A DNA stretch of 20,908 nt from DATGFB01 sp032160545 (GTDB lineage: Bacteria > Actinomycetota > Actinomycetes > Mycobacteriales > Jatrophihabitantaceae), in contig JAVHVN010000165.1 in NCBI GenBank assembly GCA_032160545.1, positions 1-20,908 of the forward strand, written 5' to 3'. The notes under the pieces are model-generated. The model was not told where the DNA came from, did no database searches, and was given only the letters and a program-made list of their open reading frames with translations. Numbering within the stretch: the first letter of the stretch is position 1; every line of letters begins with the position of its first letter. Below are positions 14,140 through 20,908 of the stretch, in pieces. The translations under genes and the position numbers were made by a program.

Positions 14140-14676
14140 GTGAGCGCGGGCGGCATCGCCGAGGGCGGTGAGGACGTCACCGTCGGCCGGGTCGGCGCGC
14201 CCCGCGGCGTGCAGGGCGAGGTGTTCGTCCAGCCGTTCACCGACGATCCCCAGACCCGGTTCGCGGTCGGAGCGCAACTGCGCACCGACCCGGCCGGGGC
14301 GGGGCCCCTCACGGTCGCGGCGGCCAACCACAGCGGCGCCAAGCTGGTGCTGCACTTCGACGGGGTCGACGATCGCGAGGCAGCCCAGGCGCTGCGCGGC
14401 GTCCGCCTCGTCGTGGCGCGCGGCGAGCGGCCTGCCCTCGAGGACCCCGACGAGTTCTACGCCGACGATCTGGTCGGCCTCGACGCCGTCCGCGCCGACG
14501 GTGCGGCCCTCGGCCCGGTTCGAGATGTGCTCGACGTTGCCGGGGCTGACTACCTCGTCGTCGAGGTCGACGGCCGCGAGCGGCTCGTGCCGTTCGTGGC
14601 CGCGATCGTGCCGACTGTCGATCTCGCCGCGCGGCGCGTGGTGATCGACCCTCCCGACGGCCTGTTCGACCTGTGA
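14140..14676 (+). CDS. rimM: 16S rRNA processing protein RimM
   Basis: A 178-residue ribosome maturation factor. The N-terminal RimM barrel carries TVGRVGAPRGVQGEVFVQPFTD, the family signature, and the C-terminal PRC-barrel shows FYADDLVGLDAVRADG, DYLVVEV and LVPFVAAIVPTVDLAARRVVIDPPDGLFDL. RimM binds S19 and helps mature the 3' domain of the 30S subunit. GTG at 14140 is four bases after the khpA stop. The stop overlaps the trmD start (GTGA), the standard rimM-trmD coupling. Confidence 0.96.
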   Translation: MSAGGIAEGGEDVTVGRVGAPRGVQGEVFVQPFTDDPQTRFAVGAQLRTDPAGAGPLTVAAANHSGAKLVLHFDGVDDREAAQALRGVRLVVARGERPALEDPDEFYADDLVGLDAVRADGAALGPVRDVLDVAGADYLVVEVDGRERLVPFVAAIVPTVDLAARRVVIDPPDGLFDL

Positions 14677-15395
14677 CCGCTCCGGAGGGCGCGGCCCGGC
14701 TGGCCCTGGACGTCGTCACGATCTTCCCCGAGTACCTGGCGCCGCTGCGCCAGTCGCTGCTCGGCAGGGCCATCGAGCGCGGTCAGGTCGCGCTGCGCGT
14801 CCACGACCTGCGCCGGTGGACCGAGGACGTACACCACACGGTCGACGACGCCCCGTACGGCGGGGGGCCGGGCATGGTGATGCTGCCTGAGCCGTGGGGT
14901 CGCGCGCTCGACGAGATCGCTCCGCCGGGGGCGCCTGCCCAGCCCCGGTTGATCGTGCCCACCCCGGCGGGCCGCCCGTTCACCCAGGCGCTGGCCGCAG
15001 AGTTCGCCGACGAGCCATGGCTGGCCTTTGCGTGCGGACGCTACGAAGGCATCGACGCGCGCGTGCTCGAGTACGCCGGGCAGCGGATGCGGGTCGACGA
15101 GGTGAGCCTCGGCGACTACGTGCTCGCCGGCGGCGAGGTGGCGGTCCTCGTCATCGCCGAGGCCGTCGGACGCCTGCTGCCGGGGGTCCTCGGCAACGCC
15201 GAGTCTGCGGTCGACGACTCGTTCGGTGCGGGGCCGGCGGGGCTGCTCGAAGCCCCCGCGTACACCCGCCCCGCCTCCTGGCGCGGGCTCGACGTGCCGG
15301 GCGTCCTTCTCTCCGGCAACCACGGTGCGATCGCGCGATGGCGGGCCGAACGTTCGCAGGAACGGACCGCACAGTGGCGTCCTGACCTGCTCTGA
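14673..15395 (+). CDS. trmD: tRNA (guanine-N1)-methyltransferase TrmD
   Basis: A 240-residue SPOUT methyltransferase that makes m1G37 in tRNAs and prevents +1 frameshifting. Key elements: LDVVTIFPEYLAPL at the N-terminus; the DDAPYGGGPGMVM loop; the trefoil-knot SAM site with CGRYEGIDARV and SLGDYVLAGGEVAVLVIAEAV; and ESAVDDSF, followed by a C-terminal RNA-binding domain ending in RPASWRG and SGNHGAIARWR. All parts are intact. Start GTG 14673 overlaps the rimM stop by four bases. It is followed by a 156-base leader for rplS. Confidence 0.97.
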   Translation: MTAPEGAARLALDVVTIFPEYLAPLRQSLLGRAIERGQVALRVHDLRRWTEDVHHTVDDAPYGGGPGMVMLPEPWGRALDEIAPPGAPAQPRLIVPTPAGRPFTQALAAEFADEPWLAFACGRYEGIDARVLEYAGQRMRVDEVSLGDYVLAGGEVAVLVIAEAVGRLLPGVLGNAESAVDDSFGAGPAGLLEAPAYTRPASWRGLDVPGVLLSGNHGAIARWRAERSQERTAQWRPDLL

Positions 15396-15433
15396 GCGGA
15401 TGCCTCGGTTTCGGCTTAGCGCGGCGGATGTGG

Positions 15434-15439
15434 CATTAT
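15434..15439 (+). promoter_or_regulatory. Candidate -10 box for rplS
   Basis: CATTAT preceded by TGG (15431-15433) is one mismatch from TANNNT, 38 bases after the trmD stop. A TTCGGC at 15410-15415 is in the -35 position with an 18-base spacer but is a weak match. It would give rplS its own transcript with a leader of about 105 bases. Confidence 0.45.
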
Positions 15440-15449
15440 CGTGGGGTTG

Positions 15450-15505
15450 CCCGCTGCGCCCGGCGCGTGCGGGAATCCCTGGGCAGAGCGCACTCTGCGC
15501 TGCCC
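15450..15505 (+). promoter_or_regulatory. Two hairpins in the rplS leader
   Basis: Hairpin 1 spans 15450-15473: outer stem CCCGC/GCGGG and inner GCGC/GCGC around a 3-base loop. Hairpin 2 spans 15481-15505: GGGC/GCCC plus AGCGCA/TGCGCT around the loop CTC, with a two-base AG bulge on the 5' side. No T-run follows, so neither is a simple terminator. A leader that binds L19 for feedback control is known in other phyla; that this is one is inference. They could also stabilise the 5' end of the mRNA. Confidence 0.5.
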
Positions 15506-15551
15506 GCGGGGACACTAGACGTTGCACGCCCACAAGGAAGCGATCCCCGAG

Positions 15552-15908
15552 ATGAACACCCTCGACATGCTGGACACCCAGTCGCTGCGCGACGATGTGC
15601 CGGACTTCCGTCCCGGCGACACTCTCAAGGTGCACGTCCGCGTCATCGAGGGTTCGCGCTCGCGCATCCAGGTCTTCCAGGGTGCAGTCATCCGCCGGCA
15701 GGGCGCCGGCCTGCGCGAGACGTTCACCGTCCGCAAGGTGAGCTTCGGCGTCGGCGTGGAGCGCACCTTCCCCGTGCATACCCCGGTGATCGAGAAGATC
15801 GAGGTCGTCACGCGCGGTGACGTGCGGCGCGCGAAGCTCTATTACCTGCGCGATCTTCGCGGCAAGAAGGCGAAGATCAAGGAGAAGCGCGACAACGTCA
15901 CTCGCTGA
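15552..15908 (+). CDS. rplS: 50S ribosomal protein L19
   Basis: A 118-residue L19 protein, at the 30S-50S interface. Signature segments: PDFRPGDTLKVHVRVIEGSRSRIQVFQGAVIRRQGAGLRETFTVRKVSFGVGVERTFPVHTP and the basic C-terminus RRAKLYYLRDLRGKKAKIKEK (shown here as the region between residues 20 and 115). ATG at 15552 gives the normal length; a TTG at 15522 would add ten residues not seen in the family. AAGGAAG at 15534-15540 is a somewhat distant ribosome binding site. lepB follows after 21 bases. Confidence 0.97.
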   Translation: MNTLDMLDTQSLRDDVPDFRPGDTLKVHVRVIEGSRSRIQVFQGAVIRRQGAGLRETFTVRKVSFGVGVERTFPVHTPVIEKIEVVTRGDVRRAKLYYLRDLRGKKAKIKEKRDNVTR

Positions 15909-15929
15909 CCTCCTTCGTTCGCCTCTCGT

Positions 15930-17300
15930 ATGACCGTTCCCGACGGCGACGACGCCGGCCGACCTGAATCGGTGTCTCCGGAGGTCACCGCGGGGCAGCG
16001 CGCTGCCCCGCCGGTCTCGGGTTGGACTCCGCCTCCGGACTGGCGACCGGCCGGTCCCACGCCCGGCGACGGCGCCGACGCACCGGCACACCTGGAGTCA
16101 GCGGGCTCGGCGCTCGACGACGAACTCGCCGACACCCTCGCGATCGACAGCGTGGCCGACGGCTCCGACGGGGCCGCGACCGGCTTCGTCGCGGCCCCGT
16201 CGCCGCCCCCGCCCGCGTCGCGCTCCGGCCGGCACCGGCGTGACCTGCCGTCACCCGACCTGACCCGATTCGACGCCGCGGCGACCGGTCCGGTCCCGCC
16301 CCGGCCGGCGGATCCGAACGGCGACGGGGGAGCCGCGAGCGAACACGACGGTGGCGCAGCCGGGTCCGCCGACGCGGCCGCCACCCCCAACGGCTGGGTG
16401 CCGCCTGGCGAGTGGGAGGGCTCGGCGCCGACCAACCGTCGTGCCAAGAAGGCCGCGAAACGCCGCAAGAAGGCGCCCTGGTGGGAGCTGCCCGTCCTCG
16501 TGGCCGTCGCGATCCTGATAGCCGTACTGGTCAAGACCTTCCTGGTGCAACCCTTCTACATCCCGTCGCAGTCGATGGAGAAGACGCTGCACGGCTGCAC
16601 CGGCTGCAAGGGCGACCGGATCCTCGTCAACAAGCCCATCTACGACATCCGCGACCCGCATCCGGGCGACATCGTGGTGTTCCACGCCCCACCAGGCTGG
16701 AACGACGAGCCGGCGTCCACCCCGCCGAGCAACCCTGTCCTCAAGGTCCTGCGCGGGTTCGGCCAGCTGGTCGGGTTCGTCCCCCCGGACGGCCTGGTGC
16801 TTGTCAAGCGGGTCATCGCCGTCGGCGGCCAGACGGTCGAGGGCGACGCGTCCGGACACGTGCTGATCAGCGACCACGGGGCGTCCGGCCCGTGGCGCAC
16901 GCTGAACGAGCCGTACGTCTTCAACGACAACGTCGACACCCATGCCGTCTTCGGGCCGATCACCGTGCCGAAGGGCCGGCTTTGGGTCATGGGTGACCAT
17001 CGCAGCGACTCCAAGGACTCCCGCTTCCACTGCGACCCCAGCGGAAACGACGGCCCGACCGGACCGACCTGTGATGCGACCGAGGCCACGGTTCCCGACA
17101 ACCTGGTGATCGGGAAGGCGGTGCTGATCGCGTGGCCGCCATCGCGGTGGCGCACCCTCGGCACTCCCGCGACGTTCAAGGCGGCCGCGGCCGGATTGCC
17201 GACTGCGGGGGCGGCCGTCGTCGTGCTGCCGCTGTTCTGGCTGCGGCGGCGGCGTGCCCGACGCCACGGGGACCCCCGCGTAACCTCGTCCGGGTCATGA
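15930..17300 (+). CDS. lepB: Signal peptidase I with long N-terminal cytoplasmic extension
   Basis: A 456-residue type I signal peptidase. Residues 1-~165 are Pro/Ala/Asp-rich and probably disordered in the cytoplasm, then a basic NRRAKKAAKRRKK patch, then a TM helix (WWELPVLVAVAILIAVLVKTF, about 183-203). The catalytic Ser215 is in IPSQSM and the general-base Lys293 in LVKRVIAVGG; the box-E-like MGDHRSDSKDSR is also present. A second hydrophobic segment near 420-438 and Arg-rich tail end the protein. It cleaves signal peptides on the outer face of the membrane. No clear ribosome binding site precedes ATG 15930; a downstream start would only shorten the disordered region. The stop overlaps rnhB (ATGA). 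Confidence 0.95.
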   Translation: MTVPDGDDAGRPESVSPEVTAGQRAAPPVSGWTPPPDWRPAGPTPGDGADAPAHLESAGSALDDELADTLAIDSVADGSDGAATGFVAAPSPPPPASRSGRHRRDLPSPDLTRFDAAATGPVPPRPADPNGDGGAASEHDGGAAGSADAAATPNGWVPPGEWEGSAPTNRRAKKAAKRRKKAPWWELPVLVAVAILIAVLVKTFLVQPFYIPSQSMEKTLHGCTGCKGDRILVNKPIYDIRDPHPGDIVVFHAPPGWNDEPASTPPSNPVLKVLRGFGQLVGFVPPDGLVLVKRVIAVGGQTVEGDASGHVLISDHGASGPWRTLNEPYVFNDNVDTHAVFGPITVPKGRLWVMGDHRSDSKDSRFHCDPSGNDGPTGPTCDATEATVPDNLVIGKAVLIAWPPSRWRTLGTPATFKAAAAGLPTAGAAVVVLPLFWLRRRRARRHGDPRVTSSGS

Positions 17301-18055
17301 GTGCCGCACTGTCGTCGGTAAGCGCGGTCTTCCGGCCGCCGCGGCTGGTGGTCCGTCGCGAGGCCGGGCTGGCGGCCTACGAGGCCGCGCTCGCCAGGGC
17401 CGGCTTCGGCTCGGTGGCCGGGGCGGACGAAGCCGGGCGGGGCGCCTGCGCCGGCCCGCTCGTCGTGGCCGCGTGCATCCTGCCGGCCGGGCGCCGCGGG
17501 CAGATCGACGGCCTCACCGACAGCAAACTGGTCACCGCCACGACGCGCGAGCGGCTCTACCACGAGGTGGTGCGGCGCGCGGTCGCCTACACGGTCGTGA
17601 TCGTGCCCGCGGCCGAGATCGACGCGTACGGCCTGCATGTCGCCAACCTGGCGGGGATGCGGCGGGCGCTGGGAACCCTCGCCCCGGGGCCGTCGTACGC
17701 GCTGACTGACGGCTTCCCGGTTCGCGGGCTGACCGTTCCCTCGACCGCGGTATGGAAGGGCGATGCCACCGTGGGCTGCATCGCTGCCGCGTCGATCCTG
17801 GCGAAGGTCACCCGTGACGCGATCATGACCGACCTGCACGAGCGCTGGCCGCATTACGAGTTCGCCCAGCACAAGGGATACATCACGCCGGCCCACACGG
17901 CCGCGCTGTACGAGCACGGGCCGTGCCCGGAGCACCGCCGCAGGTACGTCAATGTGCGCAAAGCTATGCGCGGTGAACCGCTGATTGCGGCCGTGGACGA
18001 CAATGACCTGATGGACGTCGACGGAATGCCCGCTATGCAACTGGAGCGAGCATGA
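17297..18055 (+). CDS. rnhB: Ribonuclease HII
   Basis: A 252-residue RNase HII, which nicks RNA in RNA-DNA hybrids and starts removal of misincorporated ribonucleotides. The four acidic residues are traceable: D44 and E45 in GADEAGRG, D138 in TDGFP, and D174 in LAKVTRD. The Tyr-containing motif (HKGYITPAH) follows. The first ~35 residues precede the catalytic domain, and the last ~25 (after VNVRKA) form an extra tail. ATG 17297 overlaps the lepB stop; the stop overlaps the next ATG, so three genes are coupled in a row. Confidence 0.96.
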   Translation: MSAALSSVSAVFRPPRLVVRREAGLAAYEAALARAGFGSVAGADEAGRGACAGPLVVAACILPAGRRGQIDGLTDSKLVTATTRERLYHEVVRRAVAYTVVIVPAAEIDAYGLHVANLAGMRRALGTLAPGPSYALTDGFPVRGLTVPSTAVWKGDATVGCIAAASILAKVTRDAIMTDLHERWPHYEFAQHKGYITPAHTAALYEHGPCPEHRRRYVNVRKAMRGEPLIAAVDDNDLMDVDGMPAMQLERA

Positions 18056-18378
18056 GTACCGAGGATCTCGAGAACTACGAGACCGAGATGGAGCTGCAGC
18101 TCTATCGCGAGTACCGCGACATCGCGGCGCAGTTCAGCTACGTCGTCGAGACAGAGCGCCGGTTCTACCTCACCAACGAGGTCGAGCTGCAGCCACGCAA
18201 CGCCGACGGCGAGGTCTACTTCGAGCTGACGATGCGCGACGCGTGGGTGTGGGACATGTACCGGCCGGCTCGATTCGTGAAGACGGTGCGCGTGGTGACG
18301 TTCAAAGACGTCAACATCGAAGAACTCGACAAGCCCGATCTCGAACTGCCAGGAGACAAGCCGGGCTTCACCCGGTAG
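18052..18378 (+). CDS. DUF2469 family protein
   Basis: A 108-residue protein with the uniform sequence of the actinobacterial DUF2469 family: STEDLENYETEMELQLYREY at the start, YVVETERRFYLTNEVEL, then YFELTMRDAWVWDMYRPARFVK and FKDVNIEELDK. The fold and role are unknown. It almost always sits between rnhB and yraN in this phylum, as here, which gives strong support for the call and for an actinobacterial source. Start ATG overlaps the rnhB stop (ATGA). Confidence 0.96.
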   Translation: MSTEDLENYETEMELQLYREYRDIAAQFSYVVETERRFYLTNEVELQPRNADGEVYFELTMRDAWVWDMYRPARFVKTVRVVTFKDVNIEELDKPDLELPGDKPGFTR

Positions 18379-18383
18379 GCCCG

Positions 18384-18422
18384 CTGCGTCCACAACCCTC
18401 CGGGCGGTCCACAGCGGACCGC
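18384..18422. other. Inverted repeat and DnaA-box-like sites before yraN
   Basis: In the 86 bases between the DUF2469 gene and yraN, GCGGTCC (18404-18410), a 5-base loop and GGACCGC (18416-18422) form a perfect 7-bp stem without a T-run. The 9-mers GCGTCCACA and CGGTCCACA match 7 of 9 positions of the actinobacterial DnaA box TTGTCCACA. The stem could be a terminator of the U-less kind. The box match may be chance. Confidence 0.35.
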
Positions 18423-18464
18423 ATTGCCGCCGCCGCACGCTGGCGCCGCCCGCAGAGTGACGGG

Positions 18465-18836
18465 ATGCGAGTCAAAGACGCCGTCGGGCGTTTCGGTGAG
18501 CGCCTCGCCGCCGATCATCTGCGTGCGGCGGGGCTGACGATTCTGGCGACGAACTGGCGCTGTCCCGCGGGCGAGCTGGACATCATCGCCCGTGACGGGG
18601 CGACGCTCGTGTTCGTCGAGGTGAAGACACGCTCGTCCCTCGCCTTCGGCGATCCGGCCGAGGCTGTCGGGCCGGTCAAGGCGGCCCGCATCCGATCGCT
18701 CGCCTTGCGGTGGATCGCCGAGCGCCGTGAGACGGAGCCCGGCGAGTTCTGGGACCAGCTACGTTTCGACGTGATCGCGGTGCTGCGGCGGGGCCCGGCC
18801 GGCCCGTCGATCACACACCTGACGGCGGCCTTCTGA
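18465..18836 (+). CDS. YraN/UPF0102 family nuclease-like protein
   Basis: A 123-residue protein of the UPF0102 (YraN) family. The PD-(D/E)xK nuclease-like core is visible: AVGRFGERLAADHLRAAGL, then CPAGELDIIARDGATLVFVEVKTR with the Glu/Asp and ExK residues. The function is not settled; it belongs to the same conserved run as comM and, in many genomes, dprA, which suggests DNA handling. ATG 18465 gives the family length and follows a GGG-rich stretch; the open frame upstream (from about 18243) overlaps the DUF2469 gene in another frame and is a shadow. Its stop overlaps the comM start (TGATG). Confidence 0.94.
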   Translation: MRVKDAVGRFGERLAADHLRAAGLTILATNWRCPAGELDIIARDGATLVFVEVKTRSSLAFGDPAEAVGPVKAARIRSLALRWIAERRETEPGEFWDQLRFDVIAVLRRGPAGPSITHLTAAF

Positions 18837-20281
18837 TGGCGCTCGCCCGCACGCTGGGGGTAGCACTGACCGGTGTTCGCGGTCAGGTCGTCGAGGTCGA
18901 GGCCGACATCTCGGCCGGTCTGCCCGGGCTGGCGTTCACCGGACTTGCCGACACCTCGGTCGTCGAGTCGCGCGACCGGATCCGGGCCGCGATCCAGAAC
19001 TCCGGCGTCGACTGGCCGAACCGCCGGATCACCGTTGCGCTGCTTCCGGCGGACGTTCGCAAGGTCGGCGCCCGCTTCGACCTCAGCATGGCGATGGCCG
19101 TTCTCGGCGCGGCCGGAGACGTGCAGGCGGCGTGGATCGCGAACACGCTCTGGATCGCCGAGCTGGGTCTCGACGGCCGGTTGCGGCCGGTACACGGCGT
19201 GCTGCCGTCGGTGGCGGCCGCACGCGCGGCGGGTGTCCGCCGTGCTGTCGTGGCGCCGGGCAACGCCGCCGAAGCGGCGCTCGTCGACGGTGTCGAGGTG
19301 CGCACCGCGGGCGATCTCGGTGAGATCGTCCGGTGGTTGCGCGGCTCGGGTGAGCCGCTCGAACTAGCAGACGGTACCGGTGCGGACGAACTCGTCGACT
19401 CCGGTCCGCTGGATCTTGCCGAGGTCGCCGGTCAGCCGACCGCCAAGCGCGCGCTCGAGATCGCGGCAGCGGGTGGTCATCACCTGTACCTCGTCGGAGC
19501 GCCGGGCGCCGGCAAGACGATGCTGGCCGAGCGGTTGCCGGGCCTGTTGCCGCTGCTCGAGGATGCGGCCGCGCTCGAGGTCACGGCAGTGCACTCGGTG
19601 GCAGGCCGGCTGGCCGAACGGGCCCGGTTGATCCGGGTGCCGCCGCTGCAGGCGCCCCACCACACCGCATCGGTCGCTGCACTCGTAGGCGGTGGCTCCC
19701 ATCTCGCGCGACCCGGAGCGATCAGCCTCGCGCACCACGGCGTCCTTTTCCTGGACGAGGCACCCGAGTTCTCGCCCCGTGCGCTCGACGCGATGCGGCA
19801 GCCGCTCGAGAGCGGAACGGTCGTGCTGCACCGGGGTGGGGGCGCGGTCAGCTACCCCGCACGTTTCCAGCTCGTCATGGCGGCCAATCCCTGTCCGTGC
19901 GCCCGGCCGCCGGCCGACTGCGACTGCGCGCCGAACACCCGCCGCCGCTACCAGCAGCGGTTGTCCGGGCCCCTCCTGGATCGGATCGACCTGAGGGTGT
20001 CGGTCGATGCGGTGCCGCACGGTGACCTGCTCGGTGCGGGTGATGGCGAAGGCAGCGCTGCCGTCGCGGCGCGGGTCGCTGCTGCCCGGGCAGCTGCGGC
20101 GCAGCGATGGCAGGGGACGCCGTGGCGGGTGAACGCCGTGGTGCCCGGCGCGGCGCTGCGGTCGGGCGGATGGGCACCGGCGCGTTCTGCGCTCGAGGCG
20201 GCCGAGACCTATCTGCGGCGTGGCGCCCTCAGTGCGCGTGGCTTCGATCGCGTGTTACGGCTGGCGTGGACGCTAAGTTAG
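18836..20281 (+). pseudogene. comM: ComM/YifB Mg-chelatase-like AAA+ ATPase, 3' end cut by insertion
   Basis: A 481-residue reading frame. The N-terminal ChlI-like domain (ARTLGVALTGVRGQVVEVEADI, GLPGLAFTGLADTSVVESRDR, PADVRKVGARFDLSMAMAVL) is followed by the AAA+ core with Walker A GAPGAGKTM, Walker B GVLFLDEAPEF, the Cys-rich CPCARPPADCDC insertion, and LSGPLLDRIDL. The C-terminal Mg-chelatase domain proceeds normally through GALSARGFDRVLRLAWTL, then ends with one Ser and TAG at 20279-20281. Family members continue for about 25-30 more residues after this point, so the gene is truncated at its last helices. ComM promotes branch migration during natural transformation. The protein may be inactive or partly active. 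The recombinase gene begins six bases later. Confidence 0.85.
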
Positions 20282-20286
20282 CAGAT
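20266..20286 (+). mobile_element. Probable att junction: left end of an integrated element in comM
   Basis: The comM-like coding sequence is normal up to about 20272 (the codons of RLAWTL) and then changes to unrelated sequence that brings an immediate stop. A serine recombinase starts at 20287. The crossover therefore lies near 20265-20280. No inverted repeat or target duplication can be judged because the other end is outside the window. Confidence 0.7.
20274..20279 (+). promoter_or_regulatory. -10 box for the recombinase, at the junction
   Basis: TAAGTT fits TANNNT and ends 7 bases before GTG 20287, which would make the recombinase mRNA leaderless. No ribosome binding site precedes that GTG. 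The box straddles the point where comM similarity ends. Confidence 0.45.
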
Positions 20287-20908
20287 GTGAACGCAACCGT
20301 GTACCTACGAATTTCCGACGACCGCACCGGCCTCGAAGCTGGCGTGACTCGCCAGCGCGACGACTGCGAGCGTCGGTGTCAGGACCGCGGCTGGACCGTC
20401 GTCCGCGTCGAGTCCGACAACGACATCAGCGCAACCAAAGGCAAGCGCCGGCCAGGCTTTGAAGCGCTCCTAGCGTCCATCGAAGCCGGAACGACCTCTG
20501 TCGTCGTCGCATGGTCGCTCGACCGGTTGCAACGCAGCAAGCGCGACGAGGTGCGACTGTACGAGGCGTGCCAGCGCAAGGGCGTGACGCTGTCATTGGT
20601 GAAGGGCGCGGACCTCGATTTTGCGTCGGCAGCGGGTCGGTTCGTTGCCGACGCGCTCGGCTCGGTCGCCCGCATGGAAGTCGAAATGAAGTCAGAAAGA
20701 CAGCAGCGCGCCCAACTCCAAGCGGCCGAGCAGGGGCGGCGGTCCGGTGGGCGTAGACCGTTCGGTTACGAGGCGGACGGCATGACCGTCCGAGCCGCCG
20801 AATCTGAGGCCATCCGGCAGGGCTACCGGTCGTTTCTCGCGGGCCAGTCATTGGCGGGCGTCGCGAGGGAATGGAACGCCCTCGGCCTCAAAACCGGGCA
20901 GGGCGGCG
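20287..20908 (+). CDS. Large serine recombinase (integrase), 3' end outside window
   Basis: The frame is open from GTG 20287 to the window edge (207 codons). The N-terminal resolvase domain has the catalytic Ser10 in VYLRIS with Arg8, RQRDDCERRCQDRGW, ESDNDISATKGKRRPGFEALL, VVVAWSLDRLQRS (the Arg-containing active-site segment) and a long helix with GRFVADALGSVARMEVEMKSER. The recombinase domain then begins with GRRPFGYEADGMTV and ESEAIRQGYRSFL. This order is that of large serine integrases of phages and integrative elements, which recombine attP with attB. GTG 20266 is a possible alternative start in the same frame. Codons such as AAA, TTT, AGA, TTG and TCA are more frequent than in the neighbouring genes, in keeping with recent transfer. 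It is transcribed away from the junction into the element. Confidence 0.93.
   Translation, partial: MNATVYLRISDDRTGLEAGVTRQRDDCERRCQDRGWTVVRVESDNDISATKGKRRPGFEALLASIEAGTTSVVVAWSLDRLQRSKRDEVRLYEACQRKGVTLSLVKGADLDFASAAGRFVADALGSVARMEVEMKSERQQRAQLQAAEQGRRSGGRRPFGYEADGMTVRAAESEAIRQGYRSFLAGQSLAGVAREWNALGLKTGQGG

Noticed and set aside
14550..16091. 513-residue - strand ORF opposite trmD and rplS
   Set aside because: It covers three conserved + strand genes and their leader; composition is that of a shadow frame.
20240..20300. Sequencing error or plain frameshift ending comM early
   Set aside because: After the stop no frame continues the ComM C-terminus; instead a complete serine recombinase N-terminus starts, so insertion explains it better.

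Overview
The window is high-GC DNA from an actinobacterium. Evidence: strong G/C bias at third codon positions, frequent GTG starts, long Ala/Pro-rich extensions on RpsP and LepB, and the gene order rpsP-khpA-rimM-trmD-rplS-lepB-rnhB-DUF2469-yraN-comM, in which the DUF2469 gene is typical of Actinomycetota. The genus cannot be named from sequence alone. Every stretch longer than about 190 bases is coding.

Layout. (1) Bases 1-5226, + strand: the end of a TerD-domain gene, then four tightly coupled genes for a CitE/HpcH-like C-C bond lyase, a PRPP-loop phosphoribosyltransferase with a TRSP domain, a second PRTase-like protein (StiP family) with a Pelota-like tail, and a HAD phosphatase. This matches the tellurium-resistance-associated (Ter) biosynthetic module that comparative genomics predicts to make a nucleoside-like metabolite; as far as I know the product has not been identified. 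(2) Bases 5182-7969, - strand: a CapA-like lipoprotein, a gamma-class carbonic anhydrase homologue, and a disordered protein with a short hydrophobic, Arg-rich C-terminus. (3) Bases 8038-11680, + strand: thrS, a HIT-family hydrolase and an amidohydrolase, coupled by stop/start overlaps. (4) Bases 11773-13131: an MFS transporter that probably has a leaderless transcript. (5) Bases 13313-20281: the conserved ribosome maturation / secretion / DNA processing block from rpsP to comM.

The right edge is the sharpest genomic event. comM stops early, about 25-30 residues short of what I expect for the family, and six bases later a large serine recombinase gene begins and runs off the window. This looks like the left end of an integrated element whose attachment site lies inside comM. 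The recombinase start codon sits at the junction, 7 bases after a TANNNT -10 motif, so integration itself may shape its promoter.

The two parts most worth following are the Ter-type biosynthetic cluster on the left and the comM-integrated element on the right. Nothing in the window links them functionally.
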